From contig JBLHRE010000080.1 of assembly GCA_047625765.1 (NCBI GenBank), positions 1 through 7,950 on the forward strand: a stretch of DNA of 7,950 nucleotides, in the 5' to 3' direction. The number at the start of each line of letters is the position of its first letter. Positions within the stretch are counted from its first letter, which is position 1. Shown one piece after another: positions 6,425 to 7,950 of this stretch. Both the position numbers and the translations under genes were made by a program. Below the pieces are notes generated by a model. That model searched no databases. It had not been told where the DNA came from and worked only from the letters and a program-made list of their open reading frames with translations. The stretch is from JBLHRE01 sp047625765 (GTDB lineage Bacteria > Bacteroidota > Bacteroidia > Flavobacteriales > JBLHRE01).

Positions 6425-6621
6425 TTATTTTAATGGGAAATACGCCCCTATTGAATAGGTAAGCAAAAAATCTGGCACATTCCCATCAAATGCTTCATTA
6501 GCCATAGTTACCGAATACTACTGAGGAATGGCTACCCCTATTGATGCTTGAAACCATTTACTTGTGCATTTGTAAATAGACCCAGGAAAACAAGGCCCAT
6601 AATAGAAATTATTTTAAGCAT
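6425..6621 (-). pseudogene. Outer-membrane beta-barrel protein remnant
   Basis: A broken gene in two frames. It opens with a perfect signal peptide, MLKIISIMGLVFLGLFTNAQ, then VNGFKHQ and a TAG. The neighbouring frame reads WFQASIGVAIPQ, a TAG, and then YSVTMANEAFDGNVPDF and LLTYSIGAYFPLK before a TAA at 6427-6425. Alternating hydrophobic and polar residues and the aromatic-rich C-terminal strand fit a small outer-membrane beta-barrel. SIGA and SIGV, encoded by the same ten bases (CCCCTATTGA on the plus strand at 6445-6454 and 6535-6544), look like two barrel strands. The intact ancestor must have been much longer than these 66 codons, so a large internal deletion probably joined signal peptide and C-terminus. 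The exact family cannot be told from so little sequence. Confidence 0.6.
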
Positions 6622-6632
6622 GATTTATTGTT

Positions 6633-6661
6633 TTTGGATTAAGGCTGCTATTATATCTTAA
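6633..6661 (+). promoter_or_regulatory. Possible decayed promoter of the VOC pseudogene
   Basis: TTTG (6633-6636), a 17-base spacer, and TATCTTAA (6654-6661) have promoter geometry, with the last two bases of the -7 element changed from TG to AA. It lies 24 bases before the pseudogene ATG. This is only suggestive, since AT-rich sequence gives chance matches. Confidence 0.25.
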
Positions 6662-6685
6662 TTTATAAAACTTAAAAAAAATATA

Positions 6686-7035
6686 ATGTTAGGATTAAGA
6701 ACCACCATTTACAATGTCTCGAACATCGAAGAAGCTACTTCATGGTGTGCTAAAATATTTAATACCAGCCCTTTTATGTAGGCTTTAATATCGCTGAATT
6801 TGAGTTGGGATTAAGTCCTCAGGATGTTGTTCCTAAAGAAAAGGCCTAATCTGTATTCTGTTATTGGTGCTTAGCAGATATTCAAAAAGAACATGAACGA
6901 GCTATTGACATAGGTGGGCAAATGCTTTAGAAACCAACAAATAGTGGTAATAAACTAATGGTTTGTATTTTTTACGGCCCTTGAGATAATTTGATAGGAT
7001 TTATCTACAAGCCTTAATTTAAGCTTCCCGATTAA
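6686..7035 (+). pseudogene. VOC (glyoxalase-fold) family protein, decayed
   Basis: The start MLGLRTTIYNVSNIEEATSW is that of flavobacterial VOC-superfamily proteins (glyoxalase/bleomycin-resistance fold, about 120 residues, usually metal-dependent). After FNTSPF the first frame ends at TAG 6779-6781, but the protein continues in another frame from 6775: YVGFNIAEFELGLSPQDVVP, DIQKEHERAIDIGGQ, KPTNSGNKLMV, DNLIGFIYKP and FKLPD. That frame has stops at 6847-6849 (TAA), 6928-6930 (TAG), 6982-6984 (TGA, where the family has the tryptophan of PWGN) and 7015-7017 (TAA) before its final TAA at 7033-7035. Compared from memory with the family, a few residues are missing at the frame change, so it is probably a short deletion. 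So many lesions rule out sequencing error as the sole cause. It cannot encode a working protein. Confidence 0.9.
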
Positions 7036-7737
7036 AAGGAAAGGGCAAATGGCTTCTTTAAAGTAAGTCTTTGGCTGATTTCGTGGTAACAAATAGCGCC
7101 TCTGGAGTAATAATGAAGCTCTTCACTGCCTTTTTTATTGCCCTCTAGGCAATACAACAAGCAATCATATTACCCTTTGAAAAAGTGCTCATATAGACTG
7201 CGTTTGAATGTGTTCTCTGCTGGCTGCACGTAAGAAAATTAATACTTTGAAATAAATCCACTGGCTTCCCCAAGAGTAAAGCTAAAATTGCAGCCAAATC
7301 TGAATCTGATCCAATTTCAAATAAGGTCTTAGACTGATGGATGGCAAACATTATTTTATTGCCATTTCTCCAATCAGCTTTACTCGATTTCACCAACAAA
7401 TCAACTGATTGATTAAGGGCATCTATTTGGGATGGACTAAAGTAACCATCCAAGATCGCATACCCCTTATCCGACCAGTTTAATATGGACTCTTGAAAAG
7501 CTACGGGCAAGCTTTTGAATGTTTCATCTTTCGGTAAAATTGCAACCCAATCACCCCTATCTAACCAGTTAAGGTCTTCTTTAAGGTGTTTGAAATCCTG
7601 AGCAGACACCGAAGAATAATACTTCTTACGGATACCATATTTCTTGTATAAGGGTAGATTGTAAGTCAGGGCTTTTTTTGGAAAAAATTATAAACCTCAA
7701 AACTCAATTTAAATCTACGCAGGAAATCGATGAACAT
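7032..7737 (-). pseudogene. Phytanoyl-CoA dioxygenase (PhyH) family, decayed
   Basis: The family comprises Fe(II)/2-oxoglutarate-dependent oxygenases. The gene starts at ATG 7737-7735 with MFIDFLRRFKLSFEVYNFFQ, runs into a seven-A tract (7678-7672) and hits TGA; one more A would join it to the next frame, KALTYNLPLYKKYGIRKKYY, which continues through RNGNKIMFAIHQS, GKPVDLFQSINF and SQQRTHSNAVYMSTF to a TAG at 7147-7145. The iron-binding HxD motif has become HSN: codon 7204-7202 is AAC, one transition from GAC. A third frame gives GSEELHYY joined directly to ICYHEISQRLTL, the family's C-terminal block, ending with TAA at 7034-7032. The region that should hold the second iron-binding histidine is gone. 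An intact homologue would be roughly 290 residues. The 154-codon open frame 7609-7145 is only the middle piece, beginning at an internal GTG valine codon. Confidence 0.9.
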
Positions 7738-7826
7738 TATAAATAGATTGATTTTAGTTTTCGAAGATAGGATTTTGCTGTTTTCATTTATTACCAGGAA
7801 CAATACATTTTTAATTGTTTACCATC

Positions 7827-7855
7827 AAAAAAGGGCCAGCATTACTGACCCTTTT
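7827..7855 (-). terminator. Rho-independent terminator of the right-edge gene
   Basis: On the minus strand GGGTCAG (7851-7845) pairs with CTGGCCC (7839-7833) around a five-base loop, followed by six T (7832-7827). The fourth pair is U-G in the minus-strand RNA but C-A in the plus-strand RNA, which shows the minus strand is the intended direction. It starts 24 bases after the stop codon at 7879. Confidence 0.88.
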
Positions 7856-7878
7856 CAATAATAAATAAGTCGGTGACT

Positions 7879-7950
7879 TTAGTCAATAGACTCAACTCCT
7901 TCAATCTCGACCTCATCAGAGGTTTTTAAATCTGGCTCTACAGGCTCTAG
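7879..7950 (-). CDS. C-terminal end of an unidentified gene (partial)
   Basis: Only the last 23 codons and a TAA stop (7881-7879) are in the window; the rest lies beyond the right edge. The tail, EPVEPDLKTSDEVEIEG followed by VESID, is strongly acidic and looks disordered. A good terminator on the same strand shortly after the stop supports a real, expressed gene. The tail is too little to name the protein. Confidence 0.65.
   Translation of the reverse strand, partial: LEPVEPDLKTSDEVEIEGVESID

Noticed and set aside
6447..6459. CCTATTGAATAGG hairpin as the rluF terminator
   Set aside because: The stem is short and weak and no T-run follows; it is better explained as part of the barrel-protein remnant.
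6686..7035. Stop-codon readthrough or recoding in the VOC gene
   Set aside because: All three stop types occur, together with a frame change, and neighbouring genes use standard stops; decay is simpler.
7145..7609. A 154-codon open frame as an independent gene
   Set aside because: It begins at an internal GTG valine codon of a longer PhyH-like sequence and ends at a lesion; homologous sequence continues on both sides in other frames.
7799..7819. AACAAT/ATTGTT inverted repeat
   Set aside because: Six-base AT-rich arms are expected by chance in this sequence and no promoter element is nearby.

Overview
The window is AT-rich and reads as chromosome of a marine-type Flavobacteriia member (Bacteroidota). 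The evidence is the Bacteroidota promoter -7 element TAnnTTTG ahead of several genes, the lack of Shine-Dalgarno sequences, flavobacterial signal peptides ending in NAQ, a zinc-ligand-free type B ribosomal protein L31, and the Bacteroidota-type GlmU-like protein. Genus cannot be fixed from the sequence alone.

Left part (34-3910). A secreted protein of unknown function (minus) lies downstream of an Alvin-type 2[4Fe-4S] ferredoxin gene (minus), separated by a strong terminator. The ferredoxin is divergent from a LuxC-family acyl-CoA reductase gene (plus); the two promoters face each other and overlap, so they probably compete for polymerase. The reductase gene converges, with one base between stop codons, on a beta-helix lipoprotein gene (minus) that starts with TTG. 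Bases 1-33 hold nothing I can identify.

Centre (3911-6419). A 245-base intergenic region carries two dyad-symmetric 19-mers and two plus-strand promoter candidates, followed by the L31 gene and its terminator. A second unit follows with its own promoter: a GlmU-like nucleotidyltransferase/left-handed beta-helix protein and the 23S rRNA pseudouridine synthase RluF, translationally coupled by a one-base overlap (TAATG).

Right part (6420-7878). About 1.4 kb contains no intact gene. Reading all frames by eye shows three adjacent wrecks: an outer-membrane-protein remnant (minus), a VOC/glyoxalase-fold gene (plus) with a frameshift and four in-frame stops, and a phytanoyl-CoA dioxygenase-like gene (minus) with two frame changes, a stop, a lost iron ligand and an internal deletion. 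An ORF caller reports only a 154-codon fragment of the last one. The window ends with a minus-strand terminator and the last 23 codons of a gene with an acidic tail.

I see no new defence, mobile or biosynthetic system. The most notable points are the clustered gene decay, the facing promoters of the ferredoxin/acyl-CoA reductase pair, and the dyads ahead of the L31 gene.
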